From the NCBI RefSeq assembly GCF_000328665.1, contig NC_019977.1:372001-436000 (forward strand): a stretch of 64,000 nucleotides of DNA. The letters run 5' to 3'. A model generated the notes under the pieces. It saw only the letters and a list, made by a program, of their open reading frames with translations, did not search any database and was not told where the DNA came from. Positions 44,845-54,458 of the stretch are shown piece after piece. Made by a program: the position numbers and the translations under genes. Every line of letters starts with the position of its first letter. Position 1 is the first letter of the stretch. The stretch comes from Methanomethylovorans hollandica DSM 15978 (GTDB lineage Archaea; Halobacteriota; Methanosarcinia; Methanosarcinales; Methanosarcinaceae).

Positions 44845-45801
44845 ATTAAAGAAGAGATATGGATCGAAAAATACAGGCCTATGAGACTTGATGATATTGT
44901 CGGTCAAACAGAGGCAATAGCAAGGCTCAAATCCTATGTAAAGAGTCGAAACCTTCCACACTTGCTTTTCTCTGGTCCCCCCGGAGTAGGTAAAACAGCA
45001 ACAGCTGTTTCCATTGCAAAGGAGCTATTTGCCGATTCATGGAGAGAGAACTTCACTGAATTAAATGCATCCGACGAAAGAGGGATCGATGTCGTACGCA
45101 CGAAGATAAAGAGCTTTGCTAAAACATCGCCAATAGGTGGGGCAGATTTTAAGATAATCTTCCTTGATGAGGCTGATGCTCTTACTTCAGATGCTCAGGC
45201 GGCGCTAAGAAGGACCATGGAGCGCTATACTAACAATTGTCGTTTTATTCTTTCTTGCAACTATTCTTCAAAGATCATAGAACCTATCCAGTCAAGGTGT
45301 GCAGTTTACAGATTTCGTCCTCTCTCGGATGATGCAGTGACCGAACGTGTGCGTTTTGTTGCCAGTAATGAAGGTATCGAAGTTGCAACTGACGGTATGG
45401 AAGCTATCAAATATGTAGCTCAGGGGGATATGCGCAAGGCCATTAATGCATTGCAGGCTGCTTCTCTTGTTGATAATGTAGTACACAAGGATACCATTTA
45501 TAAGATCACTGCCACAGCTCGTCCTGAACAGATCACAGATCTGATCAACACTGCCCTAAGTGGCAATTTCATGGCTGCACGCAAATATCTGGACGAGCTC
45601 CTTCTTGATCAGGGCCTTTCAGGTGAAGACGTGGTTGGGCAGATCTACCGGGCTATGTTCAATATATCCATTCCTCAGGAAAAAATGGTAGAACTCATTG
45701 ATGTCATAGGAGAGGTGGATTTCAGAATAGCCGAAGGAGCAAATGAAAGGATCCAGCTTGAAGCATTGATCGCACATTTTACATTAAGGGGAAGAAACTA
45801 G
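44845..45801 (+). CDS. rfcS: Replication factor C small subunit (apparent AUU start)
   Basis: A 318-residue clamp-loader ATPase. It has the N-terminal RFC box (EEIWIEKYRPMRLDDIVGQ), Walker A GPPGVGKT, Walker B IIFLDEADAL and the SRC motif (PIQSRCAVYRF). With RfcL it loads PCNA. The conserved start residues lie upstream of the first ATG (44881). The only site fitting both homology and the ribosome site GGGAGGTC is ATT at 44845; no ATG, GTG or TTG occurs in frame back to the stop at 44788. It ends in TAG, with another stop 11 codons later. Confidence 0.93.
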   Translation: MKEEIWIEKYRPMRLDDIVGQTEAIARLKSYVKSRNLPHLLFSGPPGVGKTATAVSIAKELFADSWRENFTELNASDERGIDVVRTKIKSFAKTSPIGGADFKIIFLDEADALTSDAQAALRRTMERYTNNCRFILSCNYSSKIIEPIQSRCAVYRFRPLSDDAVTERVRFVASNEGIEVATDGMEAIKYVAQGDMRKAINALQAASLVDNVVHKDTIYKITATARPEQITDLINTALSGNFMAARKYLDELLLDQGLSGEDVVGQIYRAMFNISIPQEKMVELIDVIGEVDFRIAEGANERIQLEALIAHFTLRGRN

Positions 45802-45802
45802 A

Positions 45803-46309
45803 ATGGCAGTTGTTCAATTACTCACAAATCTTTTTGACAGTTTTCCTCACTGGCTCGCAACCATTCTGATAAGTTGTTTACCTGTGGCTGAACTCAGAGG
45901 TGCCATACCAATTGCACTGCTTCAATATCAAATGCATCCGGTAGAAGCCTATCTTCTTGCGGTTATAGGTAATATGATACCGGTTATACCTCTTCTGTTA
46001 TATCTGGAGCCGGTGTCCAACTATTTACGCAGGTTCAGGTTCTGGAACAAATTCTTCGATTGGCTTTTTACCCGTACTCGCCATAACCATTCGGACACCT
46101 TTGAAAAATACGGCACTCTGGGGTTAGCTATCTTTGTAGCCATTCCACTGCCGGCAACAGGTGCATGGTCCGGATGCGCAGCAGCCTTTGTTTTCGGTAT
46201 AGGCTTCAGGCATGCGCTTATGGCTATAACCGCAGGTGTCCTTATTGCAGGTGTGGTGGTAACAGCAGTTACCTTAGGTGGCATCAGTCTATCTACTCTG
46301 TTTAGGTAA
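45803..46309 (+). CDS. COG2426 small membrane protein (putative small multidrug export family)
   Basis: A 168-residue membrane protein of PF06695. Key segments are LPVAELRGAIPIAL, VIGNMIPVIPLLLYLEP, the central EKYGTLGLAIFVAIPLPATGAWSG and a C-terminal helix. The paired re-entrant loops resemble DedA/VTT-type proteins. The original family name is historical and transport of drugs is not shown. It starts one base after the rfcS stop. Confidence 0.85.
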   Translation: MAVVQLLTNLFDSFPHWLATILISCLPVAELRGAIPIALLQYQMHPVEAYLLAVIGNMIPVIPLLLYLEPVSNYLRRFRFWNKFFDWLFTRTRHNHSDTFEKYGTLGLAIFVAIPLPATGAWSGCAAAFVFGIGFRHALMAITAGVLIAGVVVTAVTLGGISLSTLFR

Positions 46310-46324
46310 AAAAATTAAACTGTA

Positions 46325-46549
46325 TTATTTGAACATTTTCTTGGAAAGCATATCCTTTGCCAAGGCAATGTCCTCGGATTTTACAGTTTTTCTTCCTGCA
46401 TGTTCAGCCAGCTTGATCGCTTCTCTTGAAATGTCCAATCCGTAATCTTCGAGTATTTCAGAAAGAGCTATTGCTGCGGATTCACTAACCCTGTGAGATC
46501 CAGCACTTCTGATAAGCCTTTCTATCGGTGCAAGTGGTATTATTGTCAA
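46325..46549 (-). CDS. Archaeal histone
   Basis: A 74-residue histone-fold protein. The pattern is LAPIERLIRSAGSHRVSESA, then ALSEILEDYGLDISREAIKL, and HAGRKTVKSEDIALAK. The RKTVK loop and Arg in the first loop contact DNA as in HMfB. Length is normal and there are no tails. It is monocistronic and converges on the COG2426 gene. Confidence 0.96.
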   Translation of the reverse strand: MTIIPLAPIERLIRSAGSHRVSESAAIALSEILEDYGLDISREAIKLAEHAGRKTVKSEDIALAKDMLSKKMFK

Positions 46550-46775
46550 TTTTTGTCCTCCTTAATATGCTAATTTAAGATTAGATCCTTATTAGATATT
46601 TGATTAGAAAAATAAATTATAAATAGTTATCTTAGATGATTTATGTCGGATTAATGTCTTTAAGTATTGAACCAGGATTAATTAAGGCAAATATGCTATA
46701 AATAATACACCATTAACATCATAATCTATGATTTGTGGTATGTTGGTTCAAAAAATGAGTTGATAGTGTGTGCTA

Positions 46776-47219
46776 TCACTCTGTTACTAGTTTCTTAAGT
46801 TTAATGGCAATATCCTTGCCAAGGCGCTGGCATTCCTTTATATCCTTCTCTTCAGGAATATACTGTATCCTGAGGACCGGATCGATTACTTTCATGCCAG
46901 CTTCCCTCATTTTTTCTGCTATGATTACAGGTGCTTCACCACTCCATCCATATGAACCAAATGCAGATCCTACTTTTCCTTCTACTCCTTCAGCTATTAA
47001 TGCATCAAGGAACTTTGAAATGGGTTCCAGCATTTTGTAATAAAAGGTCGATGAACCCACAGCTATGCCATCATAGCTGGCGGCATCTTTAGGTTCCCAT
47101 TCATAGAAGCTGTCAACCCTTACTTCTATATGTTTCTGCCTAGCTCCTTCAGCTATAGCTTCTGCCATCATCCGGGTGCTTCCCTGGGTGCTTAGATAAA
47201 CTATTGCGAGTTTTACCAT
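46776..47219 (-). CDS. Flavodoxin-domain protein
   Basis: A 147-residue protein with the FMN phosphate loop STQGSTRMMAEAI (residues about 9-21), YDGIAVGSSTFYYKM and GSAFGSYGWSGEAP. These are features of short flavodoxins and the flavodoxin domain of FprA-type enzymes, without the diiron domain. It probably carries electrons or acts as a small NAD(P)H/FMN protein. ATG 47219 is chosen (GGGGAT about 8 bases upstream); the frame beyond is not conserved. It diverges from the RPA gene. Confidence 0.88.
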   Translation of the reverse strand: MVKLAIVYLSTQGSTRMMAEAIAEGARQKHIEVRVDSFYEWEPKDAASYDGIAVGSSTFYYKMLEPISKFLDALIAEGVEGKVGSAFGSYGWSGEAPVIIAEKMREAGMKVIDPVLRIQYIPEEKDIKECQRLGKDIAIKLKKLVTE

Positions 47220-47384
47220 TAGATGATCCCCTGTTTTCTTATAAAGGACTTTTATGGAAATACTAGTTAAATCCCCTTTCAAATGGACCGTATTCTCTGA
47301 TAAACTTTTCCAGAAAAGCATATGATATGTTTATTGCCTATCAGGTATAACATGCACTACATTTCCGGTGCAGGGAGTTCATGG

Positions 47385-48686
47385 ATGAATGACAAATATG
47401 CGCTTCATATTGAAGAGCTGGCAAAGGCGCTTGATGGCATAGATCAAGATGATATAAAGAATGAGCTGGATAAACTTCTCAGGTTCCGTGTACCTCTTGA
47501 AGAAGCAAAACAAACTGTTTTAAATAAATTCAGCTCAAAAGAGGCTTCTGAAATAAAAATAAAGGATATTTCTAATGCACCAAAGAGTTTCACTTTGAAA
47601 GGCAGGATCACATCCGTCGAGAAAAAAAAATTTGTTCAGAAGGGTGAAACGGTGAACCTGTATTCAGGTAAGATTGTAGATGAAACAGGGGTTTGCCTGT
47701 TCACTGCCTGGGATGATTTTCATTTGAATGAAGGGGACATTATCAGGGTGCAAAATGCCTATATGAAGTTTTGGAACAATCGGCCAGAGCTTAATTTAGG
47801 ACAACGTTCTATTGTGGAAAAACTCCATGAAGATCCATCCATACCCAGAACTGAACAGTTTTTTACCCAAAACAAAAAGATCATCGAAATAAACTCATCT
47901 GATATGCTGGTAAGTTCACAGGGCGTAGTCACTGAAATGTACCACAGGGATGTCAACGTCAAAGGCAAAGATACTATTATAATAGAGGGTGTCATTGCAG
48001 ATGAGACTGGTAAACTTCCTTTTACATCGTGGGTGCCCATGGATGGAATAGATATTGGTAGCACTGTAAGTTTTAAGGCTGCGCACGTGAGACTTTTCAG
48101 AGGCATCCCATCTTTAAATATTGCTCATGAGACTTCATGGGAACTACTCCCTGATGACAAGTGTGTTTTTTCCAAAAATGATATTATAAAAGATGACCCC
48201 ATCTCTATACCTATTGCTTCTGTTCTTGAAAAGGATGGTCTTTTTGATGTAGTGGTCACAGGAAATATCATTTCCGTGCGTCCGGGCTCAGGACTAATTG
48301 AAAGATGTCCTTTTTGTAATCGTGTTATACAGAGCAATGTTTGCAGGGCACATGGTAATGTGGAGGGTGTCAAGGATATGAGGATAAAGATGATACTTGA
48401 CGATGGTACGGGAGCTGTCTATATCATGTTGAACAAAGAACTCTCGGAGACTGTTTATGGGAAATCTATGAACGAAGCTGAGAACATCATGAAATTATCC
48501 CTCTCAAAAGATGCTGTGTATGAGAGCATGAAAAGATCTTTGATAGGTGCTTATCTCACCGTAAGAGGCAATTCATCAAAGAGCGAGTTCGGTACGACTA
48601 TTGTTGCGAGATCTGCCTGGTTTACGGCAGATGATCTTCTTTCCCGTCTTGAGAGTATATTGTCAAAATTACCAGAGGATGTTTGA
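47385..48686 (+). CDS. Replication protein A (RPA1-like), OB folds plus zinc finger
   Basis: A 433-residue single-stranded-DNA-binding protein. A short helical start is followed by OB folds near residues 65-160, 165-260 and 265-400. The last contains the zinc motif CPFCNRVIQSNVCRAH. Its start, MNDKYALHIEELAKALDGID, follows GGGAG. It protects ssDNA in replication and repair. A COG3390 partner follows 4 bases downstream, as in other euryarchaea. A second such pair lies at 54459-56276. Confidence 0.9.
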   Translation: MNDKYALHIEELAKALDGIDQDDIKNELDKLLRFRVPLEEAKQTVLNKFSSKEASEIKIKDISNAPKSFTLKGRITSVEKKKFVQKGETVNLYSGKIVDETGVCLFTAWDDFHLNEGDIIRVQNAYMKFWNNRPELNLGQRSIVEKLHEDPSIPRTEQFFTQNKKIIEINSSDMLVSSQGVVTEMYHRDVNVKGKDTIIIEGVIADETGKLPFTSWVPMDGIDIGSTVSFKAAHVRLFRGIPSLNIAHETSWELLPDDKCVFSKNDIIKDDPISIPIASVLEKDGLFDVVVTGNIISVRPGSGLIERCPFCNRVIQSNVCRAHGNVEGVKDMRIKMILDDGTGAVYIMLNKELSETVYGKSMNEAENIMKLSLSKDAVYESMKRSLIGAYLTVRGNSSKSEFGTTIVARSAWFTADDLLSRLESILSKLPEDV

Positions 48687-48690
48687 TATA

Positions 48691-49566
48691 ATGGCCGAGA
48701 GGGAAATAGCTCAGAGACTGTTCGCAAAAGAGTTCAATGGTTCTACTCTTAGTCTTACAAGTGTTCTTAGTGATGACTTTTCTGATATGAATTCTCCTAA
48801 TCTGCTGATCTCTCCTACAGGTATGCGTATTAACCGGGTTTTTGTGGTCGGAGTGATCACAGAAGTAGAGAATCTGGGTTCCGAAACGGGAAAAGAGCGT
48901 GATCTCTGGCGAGCTCGTGTGTCAGACCCAACTGGAGTTTTTATGCTATATGCAGGTCAATATCAACCGGAAGCTGCTATCTTTCTTTCAACCGTGGAAG
49001 TCCCATCCTATATTGCCGTAGTAGGTAAAGCGAGGATATATGAACCTGAAAAAGATTCGGTGTTCATTTCCATAAGGCCGGAAGAGCTCAACACTGTAGA
49101 AAGTAGCATCAGGGACAGATGGGTTGTAGACACGGCAGAATTGACATTAAAACGGCTTGACCTGCTTAGTGAGGTACTTTTAGACCCGAAGCATGGAGAA
49201 GATATGGCAGAGCCCTTGAAATCCGGGATCATAGGTTCTGGCTCAAGTGAAGCAATTTTGGATGCTATTGCATTCTATGGTACAGATCAGGACTATATCG
49301 CTGAGTTTAAACAAAGTTTGCGTACAATCCTTCTTTCCATTAAGGAAAATGCAGGTACAGAAATGCAACGAAAGGATAATACTGAAAATGTGATCTTTGA
49401 GCTCCTCAAAGAACTTGACAGTGGTAAAGGCGTAAAATATAGTCACCTGCTGAAAGAAGTGGAGTCAAGAGGGATCCCGGAAGAGGTAGCAGATGCAGGG
49501 ATACGGTCTCTCCTTGATAAAGGAGAGTGTTATGAACCCAGGCTTGGACTTCTAAAACTCATCTGA
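48691..49566 (+). CDS. RPA-associated protein (COG3390)
   Basis: A 291-residue protein. The N-terminal OB region includes REIAQRLFAKEFNGSTLSL, DPTGVFMLYAGQYQPEAA and FISIRPEELN. A C-terminal winged-helix-like part (about residues 215-290, LLKEVESRGIPEEVADAGIR) is absent from the shorter paralogue at 55710. It likely forms the RPA32-like partner of the preceding RPA1. GAGGAT precedes ATG 48691. Confidence 0.87.
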   Translation: MAEREIAQRLFAKEFNGSTLSLTSVLSDDFSDMNSPNLLISPTGMRINRVFVVGVITEVENLGSETGKERDLWRARVSDPTGVFMLYAGQYQPEAAIFLSTVEVPSYIAVVGKARIYEPEKDSVFISIRPEELNTVESSIRDRWVVDTAELTLKRLDLLSEVLLDPKHGEDMAEPLKSGIIGSGSSEAILDAIAFYGTDQDYIAEFKQSLRTILLSIKENAGTEMQRKDNTENVIFELLKELDSGKGVKYSHLLKEVESRGIPEEVADAGIRSLLDKGECYEPRLGLLKLI

Positions 49567-49574
49567 TAAGTTCC

Positions 49575-49895
49575 TTATTCAAATTCGATGCTGATGTTAC
49601 CTGAATTTTTTGCAAGCGTTTTGGATATAGTACCCAAATCCATCCTGCATACATGCATTATGCCGCATGGTACAAGACATGTGGAGCACCATTTTGCTTC
49701 CTTTACCTTTTGGAAGACCTGGTTGTCATTGTAAAAAGGTTCATATAATTCTTTTACCGGGATCTCCATATGTGAAAGCATTGCAACTTTCTTGCAAGGG
49801 GTCTCGATCTCAATAATCATGTTCTTGCCATCTACTTTGCCACTGATCTTATGGGTAAAACCACATATCCTGGAGTTTACTTTAACATCTGTCAT
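49575..49895 (-). CDS. Small cysteine-containing protein of unknown function
   Basis: A 106-residue protein with six Cys: C11, the one in TPCKK, then CSTCLVPC and HVC. The cluster in its last third (WCSTCLVPCGIMHVC) could bind metal or an Fe-S cluster. The N-terminal part has a beta pattern (ISGKVDGKNMIIEIETPC). No signal or membrane helix is present. I do not recognise a characterised family. It converges with the COG3390 gene. Confidence 0.7.
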   Translation of the reverse strand: MTDVKVNSRICGFTHKISGKVDGKNMIIEIETPCKKVAMLSHMEIPVKELYEPFYNDNQVFQKVKEAKWCSTCLVPCGIMHVCRMDLGTISKTLAKNSGNISIEFE

Positions 49896-50051
49896 AATTG
49901 CACCTGATAATAATCTCCAATTACTGCTTATATATCTTTTTGTTCTCTTTTTAAGATAATTATCGGGAAGTAATAGTCCGGTATACTTAAATAATGAAAC
50001 ATTGACATAACAATCATCTTAAGTACAATAATTTTAAAAGGAGGCACTATT

Positions 50052-50642
50052 ATGCAGCGTGAAGAGATAATTGAAATGGTTCGACAGCGCCTCAAGGAAA
50101 TAAAAGGTGTAGGAGAAACCTATGTCCTTCTTGACGAGGACAGGGAAGTCATTAAGGAACTTGAGAAAAAAGCAGATGAAATGACTCTTATGGGTCTTGG
50201 CAGGGGTGATAATCGGGGTATTAAAGAAGTGCTCAAGAAAGATGTAGTCATTCCCTTCACTACAAGTATGGAATATGTATGGCCTTGTTGCCCTAATGTT
50301 ATCCTCATGCACCATGATCGTTTGGTTGGAGAAGATCTGGATGATCAATGCAAACTCAATGAATTGACAAACTGCAAGGATAACCTGATCATTGGTAACA
50401 TTGTGATCTATGATAAGGATCTGCTCAGGTCGATAGATTCTAAGAACGATCCACTACTTGTGGTGTTGCCACCTAAACCATGTCCTGAGGTAGAGGAATT
50501 GTCTCATATCTGTAATGTTGCTCTTGCTTCTCCATCTCCTCCGACTGATGAATACCTTAAACAAAAAATGGGTATTCAGCAGGTCCATGGTACGGGAACC
50601 TTCATTCTGGGTTTTGATTTTGAATGCTCCGGCGGGAACTGA
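50052..50642 (+). CDS. Conserved protein of unknown function, alpha/beta
   Basis: A 196-residue soluble protein. AGGAGGCAC precedes the ATG. An N-terminal helix is followed by GETYVLLDEDREVIKELEKK, a motif PFTTSMEYVWPCCPNVILMHH with paired Cys and His, and a C-terminal strand region ending FECSGGN. The CC...HH arrangement hints at metal binding. The family was not recognised with confidence. It shares a bidirectional terminator with the aldolase gene. Confidence 0.7.
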   Translation: MQREEIIEMVRQRLKEIKGVGETYVLLDEDREVIKELEKKADEMTLMGLGRGDNRGIKEVLKKDVVIPFTTSMEYVWPCCPNVILMHHDRLVGEDLDDQCKLNELTNCKDNLIIGNIVIYDKDLLRSIDSKNDPLLVVLPPKPCPEVEELSHICNVALASPSPPTDEYLKQKMGIQQVHGTGTFILGFDFECSGGN

Positions 50643-50679
50643 AACCCGCTATTTTATTTTCAGTTACTTCTTAAAAAAG

Positions 50680-50706
50680 AAAGGCTGGCATTGCAGCCTT
50701 TTTATT
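50680..50706. terminator. Bidirectional terminator
   Basis: The 8-bp stem AAAGGCTG/CAGCCTTT (50680-50687 and 50694-50701, 6-base loop) is followed by TTATTTT on the plus strand and preceded by an A-run. It lies between the converging unknown gene and aldolase gene, touching the aldolase stop. Confidence 0.7.
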
Positions 50707-51634
50707 TTCCCATGTATATCATGAGAGCTTCTTCCACAGTGGCATCTTCTATTGTAATTGCATATATGGCATTACACATGCGTACGGCTTCATCAAGTGG
50801 TTTCTGGTGGATATTACGGCCAGTTGCGTTGCCCATTGCGCCGCTTACATGTATCTGATCATGGAGCTTTTTCAGGAAAGCTTCTGGATCATCGCTGGAT
50901 CCTCCCGCACATACAACTTTTGTACGGCCGGCTGCAAATACAGCCTCTTTAAATATTTCTGCTGAAGAATGTCCTTCTTTTTTCGGGTAGTTCACTTTTA
51001 CGAAGTCAGCGTTCAGGCAGGCACCAACTCCAGTTGCGCCGGCAATAAGGTGAGGGTCCTTCTCGTCAGCTACTGCAGCACCTCTTGGGTATATCCAGAG
51101 TACCGTAAGCATTCCATATTGGTGAGCATCGTACACGATCTGTGCCGCCTGTGCAAGCATATCCGCTTCATACTCGCTACCCAAGTATATAGTGTAACCC
51201 ACACCAAGTATCTTTAGTTTGCTGTTGTCCCTGAACTCTGCTATCTGGGGTATATCATACCACTGGTTACTAAAGGGATCCATTTGTTCAGTAGGAACAA
51301 GATGACTCTTTGAGTTGATCTTCACGAGGTATGGCACATCCGTATAGTCCATTCCATATCTTGCAATAAGGCCTAACTGGGTGGCGAAAACACCCATTTT
51401 TCCCTGATGTGCTATCCTGAACAGATGTTCCGGATCATTGTCATCTGCAGCAGCCTCTTCTCCATAAAAGTCATCATTAAGATGCTCTACTTTCTGGTCT
51501 CCTGCAAAGAGCATAAGTCTACCAGTACTGTTTGTAATCTCCATATAGTTCTCTACATACGTTTCACGGGCCTCTTCAGGTACATCCAGCGGCACTTTGA
51601 TATCAGAGCGTTTGATTGAAATCATTTTCATCAC
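50702..51634 (-). CDS. Archaeal class I fructose-bisphosphate aldolase (DhnA/FbaB type)
   Basis: About 310 residues of a DeoC/LacD-type TIM barrel. Segments include LMLFAGDQKVEHLND, VLWIYPRGAAV, the Schiff-base lysine in ADFVKVNYP, and VVCAGGSS with phosphate-binding VSGAMGNATGRN. Class I archaeal aldolase makes fructose-1,6-bisphosphate in gluconeogenesis. The related AroA'-type aldolases are an alternative, but the length and motifs favour aldolase. The start may be ATG 51634, 51631 or 51625. Confidence 0.85.
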   Translation of the reverse strand: MMKMISIKRSDIKVPLDVPEEARETYVENYMEITNSTGRLMLFAGDQKVEHLNDDFYGEEAAADDNDPEHLFRIAHQGKMGVFATQLGLIARYGMDYTDVPYLVKINSKSHLVPTEQMDPFSNQWYDIPQIAEFRDNSKLKILGVGYTIYLGSEYEADMLAQAAQIVYDAHQYGMLTVLWIYPRGAAVADEKDPHLIAGATGVGACLNADFVKVNYPKKEGHSSAEIFKEAVFAAGRTKVVCAGGSSDDPEAFLKKLHDQIHVSGAMGNATGRNIHQKPLDEAVRMCNAIYAITIEDATVEEALMIYMGK

Positions 51635-52029
51635 CTAATTTATAATTGTCATAAACACATTTATTTCATAGTTCATATTTATTCATAACTATTGTGTATC
51701 TTTTTTAGAACAACAAGCAATCTTCCCCTGCAATTATTCTCGTATCTCATAAAAGGTGGAAACTATTTAGGATTTCATAGGTTAAAAACTCTCATTGTTA
51801 TTTATCTTTATTCTACATTTTACTGTTGGCTCTTTTAATAGGCTCTGCTTATCCAATTGTTAAAGATGCACGCTTCGAAACATTAAAATTAGATTATCGC
51901 TTAGTGCTAATAAATAACGACAACGCCTCTGTTCTATTTTATAATAGACTGGCTAAATTTCTATGTTAACCTGAAACGTATTATAAAAATGGTAAATTTG
52001 TAATATAAATTTTGTGGGGTATATTACCA
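51635..52029. other. Intergenic region between aldolase and permease genes
   Basis: About 395 AT-rich bases between divergent genes. No gene or structured RNA is recognised; it must hold the two promoters. Confidence 0.4.
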
Positions 52030-54291
52030 ATGGCTGCAATTGAAACAAAAGAGAGGTTGGGGCGTAGTCTGGGTTTTTTTTCGACATTTGCCATTGGTAC
52101 TGGCACGATGATCGGGGCTGGGATATTCATCCTTCCAGGAATCGCCTTCACAAATGCTGGTGCTGGAGCAATATTGTCTTTTTTGATCGGAGGTATTATC
52201 TCTATAGCTACAGCGATCAGCATGGCTGAGCTGGCAACGGGTATGCCCAAAGCCGGTGGAAGTTACTACTATATCAGCAGAACAATGGGTGCCGCATTTG
52301 GAGCTATAATCGGTCTTGGATCATGGTTTGGTTTGATATTCAAAGGCTCTTTTGCACTTATCGGCTTGGCAGAGTATTTTCAGGTGTTTTATCCATCGTC
52401 TCTTTATTTCGTAGCCGCATTTTCGGGCTTTGTTCTTTTGATAATTAATTATCGAGGTGCAAAGAGCAGTGGTTCACTGCAGAACATTAGTATAATTCTC
52501 TTACTGATCATTTTGGCTATATTCTTAGCCGAAGTATTTTTGTTCGTCGAGCCGCGCAATTTCATTTCAACAACACCGAATTCAGCAACATCTTATGGGC
52601 CAGCATCAATACTCACTACAACAGGAGTTATTTTTATTTCGTATCTGGGACTTGCAGAGCTTGCAGCAATTTCGGAGGAAGTAAAAAATCCATCAAAGAA
52701 TCTACCAAGGGCATTCATTGCTTCTGCAGTAGTAGTAACCATTTTCTATGTTCTCATAATGATGGCAGTTGTAGGTGTCTCAGGCATTTATGCAGGAGCA
52801 GTTACGATTACCCCTCTTGCTGATATAGCTAATCTGATATACGGGGAAATTGGAAGCACCCTTATTGTCTTTGCGGCATTGCTTGCAACACTTTCAACAG
52901 CTAATGGAGCCATATTGTCTTCTTCCAGATTTCCATTTGCCATGAGCAGAGATGCATTAATGCCACAATGGTTTGTCCGGATACACAAAAAATATGACAC
53001 GCCATACAATTCTATACTGGTCACCGGGATCATAATGATCTTGCTGTTATTCCTGTTCGACATACAGCAACTGGCCAGGTTAGGTGGTGCATTTAACATC
53101 TTGATCTTTGTTTTGCTCAATCTGGCGGTCATTATCCTGAGGAAAAGAACTTTACCAGAGTATGAACCAACATTTCGAGACCCTTTCTTCCCGTTCACTC
53201 AAATAATAGGAATAGCTGGTAGCCTGATCCTGTTACCATTACTTGGTGTCCTTCCTTTGCTTTTTGCTGTATCGTTGATCGCTCTGGGTGTGTGGTGGCA
53301 CTGGTTCTATGGAAAGGGCAAAGCTACTCCAGGATATACTCTATTTGACCTGCTGGAAAACAATTTAGGGTCACCTGTCATAAAACCAGAGTCTGGGGTA
53401 AAGGTACTGGTCCCCATTTCTAATGTCAAACATCAGCGTGACCTCCTGAGGCTGGCAGATTGTTTAGGTGATGAGATCGTAGGTCTTCATGTGATCAAGG
53501 TTCCGGACCAGACAGCTTTAAAATTTGCTCAAGAAGCCTTTCATGAGAAGAAGATCGAAATGGACTCACATTTTAAAGAGGAATTTGAAAAATATCCAGC
53601 AATTCTTGGGCATAAGAGGAAATACATCACTGCTTTTGACCATAGTGTATCTAATTCAATAATTGAACAGGCTGAAATGGAAAACGTAGATCTGGTAATC
53701 ATGGGCTGGCACGAGTCAAACAGATTCCAGTATTCTCTTGGAGATGTAACTAATGATGTCCTTTCATCGTTAAAGCGTCACATAGTCTTATTAAAAGGCT
53801 ATCTCTCCTCTAAGACTAATAAAATCGTGGTAGCATATAATGGAAAAGATAATTCGGTATATGGTCTTCACCTGGCAAAAAAACTTGCTCTCAATACAGG
53901 AGCAAAAATAGAAATTATCACAATAGTGAGCCCTGATGAGGATACTGAAAGAAAAAAGGAGATTGCTGAGAAACTTCAGGCCATATCCAGCAATGAAGAG
54001 TTGATCTCCATCACTTTTAAGGTCTTGGAAAGGTACTCTGTAGACGACACGATATTGGAAGCTTCAAACGATAGTGATCTGACAATAGTCGGAGATTCAA
54101 GCCAAAGGTTTAAAATATCGTTCCTTGGGACCTTGCCACAGAGGATTGCCAGGCACTCAAAGAATCCCGTATTGGTAGTAAAGATGTCCAAACCAATATC
54201 TAAGCAAAACATTACTTATACAGTAAGAAAATTTTTTTACAATGCCTATGTAAAAATCAGTCGTGCGTCTAAAAAAGTATTCAAATCATAA
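52030..54291 (+). CDS. APC-family amino acid permease fused to two universal stress (UspA) domains
   Basis: A 753-residue protein. Residues about 1-440 form twelve helices with APC features (GTGTMIGAGIFILPGIAF, ELATGMPKAGGSYYYISRTM, ISEEVKNPSKNLPRAF). Two soluble UspA-type domains follow: about 455-595 (GVKVLVPISN, IMGWHES) and about 600-730 (IVVAYNGKDNS, IVGDSS). Such fusions import amino acids or other cations, with the Usp part probably sensing ATP/AMP or c-di-AMP. ATG 52030 is chosen because it precedes the conserved start. Confidence 0.88.
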   Translation: MAAIETKERLGRSLGFFSTFAIGTGTMIGAGIFILPGIAFTNAGAGAILSFLIGGIISIATAISMAELATGMPKAGGSYYYISRTMGAAFGAIIGLGSWFGLIFKGSFALIGLAEYFQVFYPSSLYFVAAFSGFVLLIINYRGAKSSGSLQNISIILLLIILAIFLAEVFLFVEPRNFISTTPNSATSYGPASILTTTGVIFISYLGLAELAAISEEVKNPSKNLPRAFIASAVVVTIFYVLIMMAVVGVSGIYAGAVTITPLADIANLIYGEIGSTLIVFAALLATLSTANGAILSSSRFPFAMSRDALMPQWFVRIHKKYDTPYNSILVTGIIMILLLFLFDIQQLARLGGAFNILIFVLLNLAVIILRKRTLPEYEPTFRDPFFPFTQIIGIAGSLILLPLLGVLPLLFAVSLIALGVWWHWFYGKGKATPGYTLFDLLENNLGSPVIKPESGVKVLVPISNVKHQRDLLRLADCLGDEIVGLHVIKVPDQTALKFAQEAFHEKKIEMDSHFKEEFEKYPAILGHKRKYITAFDHSVSNSIIEQAEMENVDLVIMGWHESNRFQYSLGDVTNDVLSSLKRHIVLLKGYLSSKTNKIVVAYNGKDNSVYGLHLAKKLALNTGAKIEIITIVSPDEDTERKKEIAEKLQAISSNEELISITFKVLERYSVDDTILEASNDSDLTIVGDSSQRFKISFLGTLPQRIARHSKNPVLVVKMSKPISKQNITYTVRKFFYNAYVKISRASKKVFKS

Positions 54292-54458
54292 GGCAACTAT
54301 ATGTTATATTAAAACAACTTCTATTTCAGTAACTACGTTGACAATGGTTTTTGAATATCAAAAACACTTTCACCGTGCATAGTATTTCTATTTATACTTT
54401 AACAGAATACTTCTATTTGCCTCTCTACAAGAGACAAACCAGAGGCTTGAGGTAAAAT

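Noticed and set aside
53400-54291. Separate universal stress protein gene after the permease
   Set aside because: The Usp domains are in the same uninterrupted frame as the permease with no internal start or ribosome site, so it is a fusion.
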